The position numbers were made by a program, and so were the translations under genes. A stretch of 64,000 nucleotides of DNA from Temnothorax longispinosus (Eukaryota > Arthropoda > Insecta > Hymenoptera > Formicidae). Within the stretch, counting starts at the first letter, position 1, and each line of letters begins with the position of its first letter. This document shows positions 8,783-19,600 of this stretch, in pieces. Location: contig NC_092360.1 in the NCBI RefSeq assembly GCF_030848805.1, positions 17,629,023 through 17,693,022 on the forward strand, read 5' to 3'. The notes under the pieces are model-generated. The model had not been told where the DNA came from and did not search any database. It saw only the letters and a list, made by a program, of their open reading frames with translations.

Positions 8783-9916
8783 CGATCGCAAAAGTATTTC
8801 CTGTGCTCTTTTTTACTGATTTGCGAGCTCACGAGGCGGGATAGGTTCTTGATCCATGCAAAATGTCCCACGTTGTCGTTATGCACGTACAGCAGATTTA
8901 CGTGTCTGTCCATCTTTCGGTCAGTAACACGTATTGGCAAGATAACAAGTTTCTTGTTTTTTTTTCTCGATGCTAAACACGTTGATGGAGATGTTGTGAT
9001 TTTCAAACCGTTTAATTTGATCCAACGTTATTGGAAACTTAATGTCCGTAAGATCTAGCACCGACGTGTAATGCGGATACGACGATTCCAGATCTGCATT
9101 TCTTTGGGCTGGATGTAGAGCAGCCGTCACTGACCATGCGAAACATGCATTGTCTCTTGATCGCACGTTTATCACCGCCTTCTTCTTTTTAATTTCTTGC
9201 GGTATTTCCACAAAACACCCCGCGTGCAACGGATTGTATTTGTTCACGTTTACCATTAAATTGAGTATACGCGACAACGCCCATTTGCTATCACGTTCCT
9301 GGAATTCCTCCAGCTTTGCTAAGGTAGGCTCGATGACGTGTTGCTTGTACCACTCGTGCAGATCGGACTCACGAAAGAGTTCATAGTTTCTCGTTGCGAT
9401 ACTTTTATTTGCGCGTTTGTCACCCGCAACAAATTCACCATTAAACACTGTGTTAATTTTTACATTGCCATGTCGTTGCATGACGTTCCGCACATGACTG
9501 AGTACAATGTCTCCCGCATCTTTGAGAAATTGACGAGGGTCGATGTGTTTGGAATTTATCACCGCACCTGTCAATATACGGCTTTCAAAAGCCGGATCTA
9601 TCTCGCGCCATCTGAGTCCTGTCTCACTCGCACTGTATCCCGCACCCACATGTACGAAACGTTGACGTACCGAGTCTTTCAAACCTTCGAGTCTTGCGAT
9701 ACAAGCGACCAATGACTGTTTGAGACCGATCGATGACTGATCGATTGATAATCGTGGCCGTTTAATTCGGCTTTGTTCTTCCAACGATTCGATAAACTCG
9801 TCGCATCGTTGCTCCCACGCGGCAAAGTCTTCCCTCGAATTTAACAGGGTGGATTGCTCCAACAACTCCTGCTCCATGTTATTGCACGATCCTCTTGCTA
9901 ACGCCATTTGTTGCAT
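8783..9916 (-). pseudogene. Polymerase exon 1 (N-terminal region), frameshifted
   Basis: The N-terminal region of the PolB gene starts at Met 9916; alternative starts are at 9907 and 9877. The first ~100 residues are helical and charged, and may correspond to the terminal-protein or N-terminal accessory region. Then follow conserved blocks such as IKFPITLDQIKRFENH, after NACFAWSVTAALHPA. At a run of nine A on the minus strand (8957-8965) the frame is lost: the first frame stops at 8921, while the downstream coding continues in the +1 frame (8779-9006) through VTDRKMDRHVNLLY. A run of eight would keep the frame. This may be a true pseudogenising insertion, an assembly error, or a site of transcriptional slippage. 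No other damage is seen. Confidence 0.8.
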
Positions 9917-9979
9917 TCACGACTTCCAGTTTTCGACTATTGAGCGTATCCCCTAGATTCGTCATTTTATATTCTACTA

Positions 9980-10560
9980 ATGATGCATCGTTTGCTTATC
10001 ATATCTAATTTCATCTCAGCAGCCGTACATCGGCGCTATTTGCAAAATTTGCAGTTTTGCACGTGTTCGATGAAATCATTGCGAGACACGTACGTTCACG
10101 AAAACGCGCCATTGACTTTTGGTGATTTGATCTGTATCAATGCAGCAGCCGTACATCGGCGCTATTTGCAGTTTTGCACGTGTTCGATGAAATCATCGCG
10201 AGACATGTCGCGACATGTTCTTCAAAACAATAACGCTCCATTGAATTATGCGAAATTGCAAATTTTGCAGTTTTGCACGTGTTCGATAAAATCATTACGA
10301 GACACGTCGCGACATGTCCTTCAAAACAATAACGCTCCATTGACTTATGCGAAATTGCAAAATTTGCAGTTTTGCACGTATTCGATGAAATCATCGCGAG
10401 ACACGTATGCTCTTGAAAAGAAATCATATTTGATGCCCGATGAGGTGATCTCATCACGAATGTTCTTGACAAAGATATCACATTTAACGTATATGTGGAT
10501 TGTGGTGGCGGTCACCATGCAGCAGCCGTAAATTGGTGCTATTTTTGCAAGCTTTGCAGT
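9980..10560. repeat. Degenerate direct repeats between PolB and the rightward orphan gene
   Basis: The block TTTGCAGTTTTGCACGTGTT, followed by CGATGAAATCAT and CGAGACACGT, occurs at about 10049, 10167, 10267 and 10363. The longer AGCAGCCGTACATCGG block occurs at 10018 and 10144, with a decayed form at 10537. Units are 70-120 bp long. CACGTG-like E-box cores recur, and the region separates divergent genes, so it may be a promoter or replication-control array. The overlapping 183-aa frame is an artefact of the repeats. Confidence 0.7.
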
Positions 10561-10570
10561 TTTGGGTATG

Positions 10571-10578
10571 TATAAATG
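10571..10578 (+). promoter_or_regulatory. TATA box before the spliced orphan gene
   Basis: TATAAATG lies 81 bp before the ATG at 10652 and just downstream of the repeat array, consistent with a core promoter. It has the same TATAAAT core as the ATPase promoter at 2648. Confidence 0.4.
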
Positions 10579-10651
10579 GTCTACGAGGATTCTAGAGCGC
10601 AGTCGAGAGTTTGATACGGTTCGAGTACGTCGCAAACAGCCTCCAGATACG

Positions 10652-11362
10652 ATGAACATTCACGGTGCGAACTACTACGTTCCAATTCAGGACGAAACGT
10701 GCGAGAAACAGTACAATGAGTATGTACCGCTAATTTTCATATATACTTGTGCAAAAAAAACTTTTATAAACATATAATTGTATTTTTTTAGTTTTGATAA
10801 ACCCCGTTATACGCCACGTATTTTGGGAAGAAGATTTGCCTTGACATCAACAGCGTATAAATTTTTGGATGTTGGAATCAACGCGGGACCTATGTCCTCT
10901 GTGGATATACTTATTGGCGATAACCGAGACAATCGGATAATTCTGCCACATGCAACGTGGGTGACATTCATCGAAAAACGTGCAGATATACAGCGACTCG
11001 TGCAGTCATCGGCATCATCATCGCTAACGTTTCGAGATCTGGAGCTTGTTAAAATACGTGACGCAGATATTGTAAAATTGACGTCGTGCGGCACCAGCTT
11101 GTACATGAAACCGTCAACTGTACTCTTCCTGTTTGAACTAGAACATTGCGTCGAGAATGTGTATTTTCAACTATGTCAAAATGTTCACGGCGTAAGTGAA
11201 AAATTCAAACAGTTTGTAACAATTTTACGTCAAAATTGTATCACTGATAAATGTAACGCAGTTACAATCTTGCGTGACGTTTATGATAAAAATTCGATTA
11301 GTGATTGCGAATTATTAGCCTACGCTTTGGATATTATTGTGTATAATGCGCTACATGATTAA
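10652..11362 (+). CDS. Spliced Polinton orphan protein (212 aa)
   Basis: Two exons are proposed: 10652-10719 and 10792-11362. The donor is GA|GTATGT and the acceptor TTTTTTTAG|T, and the join is in phase (22 codons plus two bases). The 212-aa product starts MNIHGANYYVPIQDETCEKQ and continues into a longer domain with RILGRRFALTSTAYKFLDVG and SLYMKPSTVLFLFELEHCVE. I do not recognise it. It is neither signal-bearing nor membrane-spanning by eye. It lies at the right end of the element, after the repeats and a TATA box, and has element-like base composition. It could be an accessory or host-interaction gene. The exon model is inferred only from splice consensus and frame. Confidence 0.55.
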
Positions 11363-11499
11363 TAAATGTATATAATATGATTAAAAAAGTTTTAATTATT
11401 TTTCCTCGTCATTTACCGTTCATCCCATTTTCTGTCATAAAGCTGTCTTTGTTTATCGTTTACTTAAATGTAATATTAAAAATTAAATATCGCGAAAAT

Positions 11500-12105
11500 C
11501 TGAACGATTAAATATCGCTGGCGAAGAAAAGATACGCGATCGCGAGCGAGAACGCGCGAGGAAAAGAGACCGCGAACGGGGCCACGAGCGAGAACGTGAA
11601 CGGGGGCCGGGAGCGAGAGGAACCGCGCGCGAGAGAAAGAGACCGCGCGAACGAGAAGACTCGCGCAAACGGGGGGGACGGGGGCGCGAAACACCGCGCA
11701 AACGAGAAGACGCGCGCGACCGGGGGACGGGGGGGGAGGAAACATCTACGAGGAGGAGATAACGCAAGCGTGCCGTGTGACGTCACGCGGACTCCGCGGC
11801 GCGGCGAAACACGAACGCTGGTCCCTTCGCCCCGCGGCGCCCGAAAACGCGAACGCTCCGCGGCGCGGCGAAAACGCGGACCCCCTCGCCCCGCGGCGTG
11901 GCGGAAACGCGGTCGCCCCGCGGCGCCGGAAAACGCGGACCCCCTTACTCCGCGGCGCCAAAAAACGCGGTTCCTTCCTCGCCTCGCAACGCCGGAAAAC
12001 GCGGTTTCCCCTCCCCTTCCCCCCGCGGCGCCCGAAACACGCGGTTCCCCCTCCCCCTCCCCCGCGGTCTCCCCCGCCCCTCACCCCCTTCATTGCCCCA
12101 TAGTT
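11500..12105. repeat. GC-rich tandem repeat tract (possible Polinton end)
   Basis: The first half (11510-11760) is a GCGAGCGAGAACG-type degenerate repeat. The second half (11780-12070) repeats a 30-40 bp unit of the form CGCGGCGCCCGAAAACGCGG, with the C-tract growing toward the right. Composition changes abruptly from AT-rich at 11500 and back to AT-rich at 12110. Long terminal repeats with tandem structure are known at Polinton ends, but the opposite end is outside the window, so this cannot be confirmed. Several long frames here are compositional artefacts. The short stretch 11363-11499 is AT-rich with no feature. Confidence 0.6.
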
Positions 12106-12556
12106 AGAACCGGCCTAGCTTACCTACTGATGTGATATGATGTGAAATTTTTTAAAAATTTAACAAGTCTCATACCCCGATACGAATCTGGTGTTGCCAT
12201 TTTCCATATGGCAATAAGAAATTGTTTTAAAGGTTTTATAAGATGTAAGATATGATGAAATGTTGTACGCTTCATTCTATTGTAATATAAGTATAAATTT
12301 TAACAATTATTTTCAGAAACAATATAATATAAAATAAAACATAATTTATTTTTTATTCAAGTATATTGTAAATATATTGTAAATATATAATAACTTTGTC
12401 TTATTGTCTAAAATAAATTTAACTTGTGTAAATATTCACAAAAAAATATTACATTTACCTGAAATGTGATTTAAATTGCACATCAGTATACGATGGTATA
12501 ACCTTTTCCACATAATTTTGCAGCCGTAATATTGGATGTTTAATACATTTAATGTA
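12106..12556. other. AT-rich intergenic stretch, no gene seen
   Basis: AT-rich sequence with ATATTGTAAAT repeats near 12365-12390. No coding exon, RNA gene or clear element boundary is seen. Confidence 0.5.
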
Positions 12557-13592
12557 GGGGAGACCGGGACTAAGCCGACACTATTTTTTCAAAAGCAATT
12601 TTTAATATTTAATTAAAATTTTTAGGCAAATTTAATGATATATATTTAAAGAGTGTTTCTTCAGGTATAAAATTGATTCAGGAAGTTTTGCTGTACGCCG
12701 CTTTGTTTTGCCGCCAGGAAAGGAAAAGTGACGCGAAGACAAATTTTCGAATTGAAAAATGACGGGGCGAACTCGACACCCCGCCGGGGCAAACTCAACA
12801 CTTTGTTTGATCGACACAATTTGATCTGGAACTTATTTTTTTATTGTTTAAAAATAAAAATACATTGTTTATCAAATGAAAAGACATTGTGTATTAGAAA
12901 CAAAAAGTCGGAATAAAGTAAACAATTATTTAAAATAATGAGAAAAAAAAAATTAAACTTTTAATTATCTTTTTCTGAACTGTCTGAAAAACAATTTATA
13001 CACGTAAACTCGCGATCAGATGTGCGCACACATTCGTCATGAGCCATACGGTTGCATAAGATGCATTGTTTGTTATTAGAAGCTAATGAAATGTTTTCCG
13101 AACACACGCAACAGATGTTCCTTAAATCGTCATCGGAATCGGACGAAACAGTGACCTTTTTTGCGATAATGTAACTTTAGGTTAGTGTCGTCTTTGCTCC
13201 AGTGGCGTCGTGTCGACTTAGCCCCGAACGTCGTTTTTTACTTTTGTTACTCCAAAAATATATAAATTTTGAAAATATGCAAAAATTATTATCGGATTCG
13301 TATAAAGCATCGAATTTCCCATCAAAATCACTTAGCGGTAGATTCGCAAGAGTAAAGCTCGATGAAAGAGTAGACATTTTCGAGAGATCAGAAAAATTAC
13401 TTTTCACTATCAAAAACACTTATGTCGCGTTAAAAATTACACTATAACTTAGAATGTTACCAAATTCCGTTGATAATACTGGCACATAAAGACGCATTTA
13501 CAGTAGCAAAGGCAAGTTTCTACGATAGATTTAAATTGGCAAAAAGCCTAGTGTCAAGTTCGCCCCGTTGTCGGCTTAGCCCCGGTCTCCCC
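12557..13592. mobile_element. TA-flanked DNA element (pogo/Tc1-like deletion derivative)
   Basis: Inverted ends GGGGAGACCGGGACTAAGCC (left) and the complement of GGCTTAGCCCCGGTCTCCCC (right) differ by one base over 20 bp. They are flanked by TA on both sides, the target duplication of Tc1/mariner/pogo elements. Degenerate copies of the CGGGGC-GAACTCGACA motif lie internally at about 12762, 12785 and 13205. A minus-strand PHD-finger remnant is the only coding sequence. I infer a 1036-bp internally deleted copy. Confidence 0.8.
12961..13173 (-). pseudogene. PHD-type zinc-finger remnant of a transposase C-terminus
   Basis: The minus-strand frame, open for about 68 codons to the TAA at 12961, contains CCVCSENI, QCILCNRMAHDEC and FTCINC. 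This is a C-x2-C, C-x2-C, H-x2-C, C-x2-C pattern, that is a C4HC3 PHD finger. A serine/aspartate-rich linker precedes it. PHD fingers of this kind occur at the C-terminus of some insect pogo/Tigger-like DDE transposases, which fits the surrounding TA-flanked element. The upstream DDE domain is missing and an in-frame stop lies just before the fragment. It could instead be part of an unrelated PHD protein captured by the element. Confidence 0.6.
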
Positions 13593-14152
13593 TATTTGTT
13601 AAAAAATATTATAATGGTTTCTAATTCATTTTTATTAAGATCAGATAAAGAATCTTCATCAAAAAATATTTCAAATAATATTGAAATTATCAAGCACAAA
13701 ATAACCTCTTTTTCATTTTCTATTTTAATGTTGCTCACGCTCACGCATCCAAATGGAACGACTTTTGTTTGCAATTCTAAGCGCTTAAGTAGCAAATGGA
13801 ACGGTTGAAAATAGCGCTTATAAGCGTGAGCGCTTATAGCGTGTAAGCGCCCAAAAGGAACGCACCCTCGATAGATGCTTTATCTAAAAGTAAACAAAAG
13901 AAAGTTATAAATAAAAGATTAATAATAAATTTGTTTCAAAATATATCTTAACTATTGATTAGTATGTATAATTAAAACACTTATTTAATATGTATAATAA
14001 AATACTGTATATTAAAATTGATATTATAATGATTATACATATTTGTTCCACTACTTTGGTCTGTGCAATTTTGGTTATATCAGATTCTAAAGAATCAATA
14101 TCGTCTATAACGATAAAAATATCTTGAGTTATATAAAATACTAAACATATGT
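13593..14152. other. AT-rich stretch with a small palindromic block
   Basis: A compact block at 13736-13866 carries GCTCACGCTCACGCATCCAA near its left end and several AGCGCTTATAAGCG-type palindromes near its right end, suggesting a small foldback repeat. The rest is AT-rich and shows no gene. Confidence 0.4.
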
Positions 14153-14625
14153 TTAATTTGGCATTCTATTTATCAATTCTATAATCATACCTGGTGATTT
14201 TCTTATATGATATGCTGATGATACATTTGGCAAATCTATATTGTTCTGTACAATGTCGTTACAGTGTGAAGCTTCAATAGTATCTAAATATAATGAAAAG
14301 ATATTTCTCATAGGTATATGTATGTCAATATAAACTTTTATATACATATGTATGTTTTATAAGTAATTTAAATATACATACGTGGTAAATTTAAAGTTGG
14401 TATAGCTGTCTTACTAAGACCCTTACACAACTTAAAACGATCCTCGAAGTGAGCATCACATAAGACCCTTTCTATGAGTTTTTCTGAACTTAATTGCAAC
14501 AAATCGATATTACCAGATGCACTTATCCACTTATAATTAGTGCATCGTTCTGTACACTTTGAAAAACAAAATTTTTTTTCCGAATTAAAAATGCACCTTT
14601 TTACCTCGCACTTTTTATGTGACAT
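14153..14625 (-). pseudogene. THAP-domain gene fragment
   Basis: The ORF 14368-14625 begins MSHKKCEVKRCIF and ends near CDAHFEDRFKLC and TAIPTLNLP. The spacing C-x4-C ... C-x2-H fits a THAP zinc-coordinating DNA-binding domain, with IPTLNL in place of the usual AVPTIF box. A donor (C|GTATGT) follows at about 14381, and a second open frame (14153-14347) lies downstream and might be a following exon. No upstream promoter or further exons were recognised. THAP domains occur in P-element-like and Kolobok-like transposases as well as host factors. Given the setting, a transposon remnant is most likely. A second, different THAP gene lies at 42782. Confidence 0.6.
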
Positions 14626-15208
14626 GCTTCCTAAAAAAATCAGTGTTTAATAAATAATATGTTTAAATACATGAGCATCTTATATAAGACATTATAAACT
14701 AAAAACTAACTGAAATTATGAACTAACGTTGCAATTAAATTAATAAACATGCACACTGTAATATGAAACATCAAACAGGTACTTGTCGAATATTCAAAGT
14801 AATCACGTTCAAAGTCACATTCAAAGTCGCAATTATACTTTGACGTATCCAGGGCCGTTGCTCATCGATGTGATGTATATGTACCCAGCAAACACGGGTA
14901 TATTACTGTTATATTATCTTGATAAAACGAATTGTAACACGCAATATAACACAATTGTATCAGGTTATGTACACGTTAGTGGTAATTTCCCACTCATGTG
15001 TATTGCAGTAATATAACGTTAATGTAAAGCATAGATAACATGTAATATAATCTTTAAAGATGTTACCAAATGGATATGTAACATGTATGTAAATTTAATA
15101 AAAAGTTATATAACTGTAATATAAATTATATAATTGTGTTATGTAACTGTTAATTTTTTGTTATTGAATAATTATATATTAAATTGAAAATAAAAAATGT
15201 CATTGTTA
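14626..15208. other. AT-rich intergenic region, no gene recognised
   Basis: The region has a CCCAGCAAACACGGG motif at 14882, similar to MITE ends, and several repeats of TAATATAAC-type sequence, but no matching inverted end was found. No coding evidence. Confidence 0.4.
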
Positions 15209-15467
15209 CATATTTGTTACAAATGTAAATATCATAAATATCAAATTGCGTGTTTTAAATTAATTTTAAGCAAAACTAAATAAAATTTATTGATTATTTT
15301 TACATGTAATTAATTACAGAATTTGATATTTATACATACATTATACAAATATTAAGATATGTAATTAATTACATGCAAAAATAATCAAAATTTGATTTAG
15401 TTTTGCTTGAAACTAGTTTAAAAAAAGTAATTTGATACTTATGATATTCACATTTGTAACAAATATG
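15209..15467. repeat. Foldback inverted repeat (~259 bp)
   Basis: The left arm starts CATATTTGTTACAAATGT and the right arm ends with its complement ACATTTGTAACAAATATG. Matching continues inward through AAGCAAAACTAA / TTAGTTTTGCTT to TGTAATTAATTACA near the centre. The arms are roughly 110 bp and imperfect. This is typical of a small non-autonomous foldback element. Confidence 0.75.
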
Positions 15468-15946
15468 CAACAATTAAAATTAATAAAATCATATATATAT
15501 ATATATATTGCTCTAAATTAAGTAATAAACAACAATAATTGCATATAAGGTTTTTTTATGTTTTATATATATATATATATATATTTATATATTTATATAT
15601 CATATATTATTATACATATTATGTAAATCTCGTGGAACAGACATATATTATTAATTATAAAATAGAGTTACATATTTTGTTACAAAAACTGTTTGTTTCA
15701 ATCGAAATACGTTTCTAAATACGAACCACCGGTTCCTCTGTTGGGCAAGATTTCCTTTTCATGAGTTTGTCCAGCATATTATCCAATTATCCAATTTTAT
15801 TGCTGCTGACTTGTTTTATTCTTGTTTGGCATGGGGAAATCTTGTACCTCGTTCATCATGTCCTTGTTACTACCAGGAGCTTACTATAATATATGTACGT
15901 AAATACATTGTGCATCAGATATGTATACACACATACATACATATAC

Positions 15947-15977
<31 letters not shown>

Positions 15978-16157
15978 AATTGTATATGTATCTAAATTGT
16001 CATTTTTAGTTTTTATTCGAATATTTTTAGATTTTACTCTCCTTTTCATTTTTGTTTTCTATGTAGAAGAAGAAGAAGTAGATAACTTAGTCTTACGTAG
16101 AAAAGATGAAAAAAATAAAATCTGACAATATTATCGAATAAAAACTAAAAATGACAA
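15468..16157. other. Microsatellite-rich intergenic region
   Basis: AT dinucleotide runs lie at 15490-15510 and 15560-15600, and a TATG/ATAC tetranucleotide run at 15930-15990. No coding or RNA feature was recognised. The ATTTTTAGTTTTTATTCGA at 16002 is inverted at 16132 (TCGAATAAAAACTAAAAATG), giving a 150-bp foldback just left of the TTAA element. Confidence 0.5.
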
Positions 16158-16666
16158 TTAAGGGGATGCTGGAGCCGTCTGTTTTACCGGCATTTTTTGT
16201 CGGCACGTAGCGTTGTATTAATTTGACAGAATTAAAAATCCTTCTCCAGAATTGCAGTACATACATTAATGATTCAGGGGAACTCCGATTTTGTATAGAA
16301 AACGAGAAAAAATTACGGAAGTACAGATTTCCTTATCCTACTTTTATCCCAATATGGCGTCTCGAGTTGCGGCGAGCTGTCAGCTCGTCACAAAATGTAT
16401 TTCATATAAGAGATATACCATTGGTACGAACGCGAAAACAAGTTCCCCCGAATTGCACAACAAGAAAAACATCGATAAACCCTCCAAATCAAGATTTGGA
16501 AGCGTAATATAAAAGTATAATGTCGATGTGCATCGTGCGTATGTGTGCGTGCAATGTAGCGTGCTATCCTTGTCTATATTTTTGTCTATACAAGGACAGA
16601 TATAGTCGGTGAGCATTTCTTTATCGACGCTGATCGAGTTCGGCTACGGCTCCAGCATCCCCTTAA
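16158..16666. mobile_element. TTAA-flanked MITE (piggyBac-type ends)
   Basis: The left end is TTAAGGGGATGCTGGAGCCG and the right end is its complement CGGCTCCAGCATCCCCTTAA. The arms are identical for at least 19 bp and both ends carry the TTAA target. Length is 509 bp and no transposase is encoded. TTAA duplication is the hallmark of piggyBac and Kolobok elements. It ends 11 bp beyond the stop codon of the DUF4806-like gene and so lies in its 3' UTR or immediate 3' flank. Confidence 0.85.
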
Positions 16667-16676
16667 GATAGAAAAA

Positions 16677-19600
16677 TTAAAAATTAAAATTAAACCTCTG
16701 TTCGATGTGTTTTTCTTTCTCTCCTCTCTGCTTTCTTTGTTTCGCAAAACGTAGCCATTCCGCCACTATGTTATCAAAGTCAGCCTCTGTCAAAGTTGCG
16801 TGTTGTAAAGTCATTTCTCCTGAAAAAAGATAATATGGAGTTAGCAAAACAATTTTAAATTTGGTTAACAGATGCGTGTTTAATAACATAATAAGTACAA
16901 CGTACTTTTCATAATTTTAATGAAATACAAGTCGAAAACTTTAAAATTTTGGCGAATGCCTTTCCAGGAGCAGTTCATCGCACACTCGTTTGTGAAGATT
17001 TTGGGGAGAATGCGATGAACATTGTCTCTAGGATTATTTTCTCCTATCTTTAACAGAAAATCTCTCTAAAAAAAATAAACAATTAGAAAACATTCCTCTA
17101 GTACAATAACAATACACTAAAGAAATAGATCCGAACTATTTATAGTACCGGTATTAGAGTAATAGAGAAAAATAGAAAAATTCACAATTAATACATATTA
17201 AGACCGTTAAGATAACAATCAATAGACAAAGAAAAGAGCGAAGCTTGGATCTTAGATAGTTTAATAATATTTTTATACATATTATACGCGTAGAAAAATT
17301 TATATAGAAGTCAATACTTACAAATTGTGTAACTGCTGCTTCAGTATCGCGCAAAAGTGAATTAAAGTCTCGTATGGCTTCAACCGTTTTCAATGGTAAA
17401 ATTTCTGCGATAAGACTATCGTTACGCTTTATTGAAACAGGGGCGCGGCTTCTCAAAACTTCTTCTACATCGGTTATCCGTTGTTTTACGTCTTCTAACA
17501 TTAAATTAGACTTTGATTGCTTTTGTATTATTTTTTTTAGGTAATCTACAATGTAACAAATAATATATTATATATACTATACCTAAGTAATAATGTATCG
17601 TATAGATAACATGTAAATAATGCATGTTGTTACTACTTTATTAATAAAAACCATTGCACGTAACAAAATTTTAGTCATAACCGTAAAGCCGTAAGAAAAT
17701 TTACCAATCACTATCTTATTTTTCGACCATAAGGAGAATACTCGACTATGATTGGTCAATTTTCTTACGGCCTTACAATTATCACTAAAATTTTGTTACA
17801 TGCAATGGCCTCTTCACCATTGTACGCATATATTTATACATACTTATTATGTTCGAGTTCTCTTGCATCTCTTGCTCTTTAAATGATGGAATAGAGCCTA
17901 TAACAATATTTACACATGTTAATATTATATTACTATAACTAATTTTTGTTTATTTCAACAATATATGTGTACCTTGCACTATAACGGGCACATCAGAAAT
18001 ATTATATACTTGTGTTTCCTTGGGTTCTGTATGAGTCATATCTTTTTCTATGAAAATGTATATAGTATTACAATAGTAAACATATATCACATTTCGTATA
18101 AGTGATAGTAATATTGCTTACCATAAGAAGTTTGTGGACAATTTATTGCATCATTTGCATTTTTCGCGCTTACGTTTTCTTCATTATTGGATGTATCATT
18201 GAATGTTAAGTTGGTCGGACACAGTGGAATGGAAGAAGCAATTTTATTATTACTGATTGGTTTTCCTAAACAAAAATATTTTTACTAACATTTTGCCTAT
18301 AGCACTTAAGAAACCAAATATGTAATAAACTACAAAAAATATGTAAACCTATAATATGTAAACTACACAAAAGCCTCCACTAATACGAATCTCTTATACG
18401 TCGTTTCAAGAGTTTAAATTAAAAATAAGAGGAATTAAAGTTAAAATAAATAATAAACAAATAACAATACATAAAATTTTTAGATGCGTTTAGATCAAAT
18501 CTAGAAAAATATAATAGAAGTATCGGAATCTTTTCTTATACGTAATTACTTATACATTTTAAACACGATTTAACGCGGAAAATCATTGAGATAAAAGTCT
18601 GCTCCGAATTGTATAGATCAATTTAAAACGGATTATACGTTTTACGTGAAGGAATCTGGAAAAAATTACTATCTTTTAGAAAAGGAATTCTTTCCTCGTT
18701 ACGCAGCGTATAATTTAAGCCGATGTTTGCCGGCTCGTACACACTTCGTTGTACGCAATAATGCCGGACACAAAACTCCGGGCGGATAGAAGCGGAAAAA
18801 TGCAACACGTGATCCAATGTGCCGAATCGCAGCAGGCGTGCGGTATAGTGGCGCGCGAGCGATTTTTTTTGTTCCGCGCGCGGATCAAAACCGATTCGTG
18901 ATACCTTCTTATTGCACAACGCGCCGAGTTTCGCGCCGCGACCGATAATAACCCGCGTGAATGTTGAAAGTAAATGGATAGACAGACACTACTGACCGAC
19001 TGAGTGCGCTTTAAAGATTTAAAGGGTGCACATCGGCAATACGTGATATATGCATTATCCGTCTAGACGTGTTAGTGGTGTTTGTTCTCCTACAAATCTA
19101 TACTTTCCGACGCAATGTATGCCTTCGTTCCAACAACAGGCTCTTCAGATGCAAATCAAGTATTAATCGAGTACTAATTACGATGACGCAAATGACTTTA
19201 TATCGTATTTCGGGAACAGTATTATTAAAAAGATATAACAGTATTATTAAAGATAGTGAGATAGATATTAAAAAAGCGAGATGGAAAATTTCGATAATTA
19301 AAGATAGATCCTCGCTCGTCGCACGAAAGTCTACGGAAAGCGTACTTTATTGCCGGTTTTTCTTGCGTGCCACTTTACAGGCTGAGAGCAGTTTTAGATC
19401 TAAAACGGATCTCGCTGCGATGACCATAACGACTCGAAATTAATCACGCGCTTTAAATTAATAGGGAACACTGCAGTGATTGCTTTTGTGTATTATTTTG
19501 CAAATAACCACATATTTTGATTTACGATAAATAAAAAAGATTGATAATTAAATGATAAATGGTGCAATCACGTTATTTACAAAATAGTAGAGAATTTTTG

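Noticed and set aside
9980..10659. 183-aa rightward and 114/104-aa leftward frames
   Set aside because: They translate the non-coding repeat array between divergent Polinton genes.
11476..12135. Several 90-180 aa Arg/Pro/Ala-rich frames on both strands
   Set aside because: All frames are open because of the GC-rich tandem repeat; no conserved motif is present.
18623..18919. 98-aa minus-strand frame between exons of the DUF4806-like gene
   Set aside because: Lies in an intron, has no splice-compatible borders and no recognised motif.
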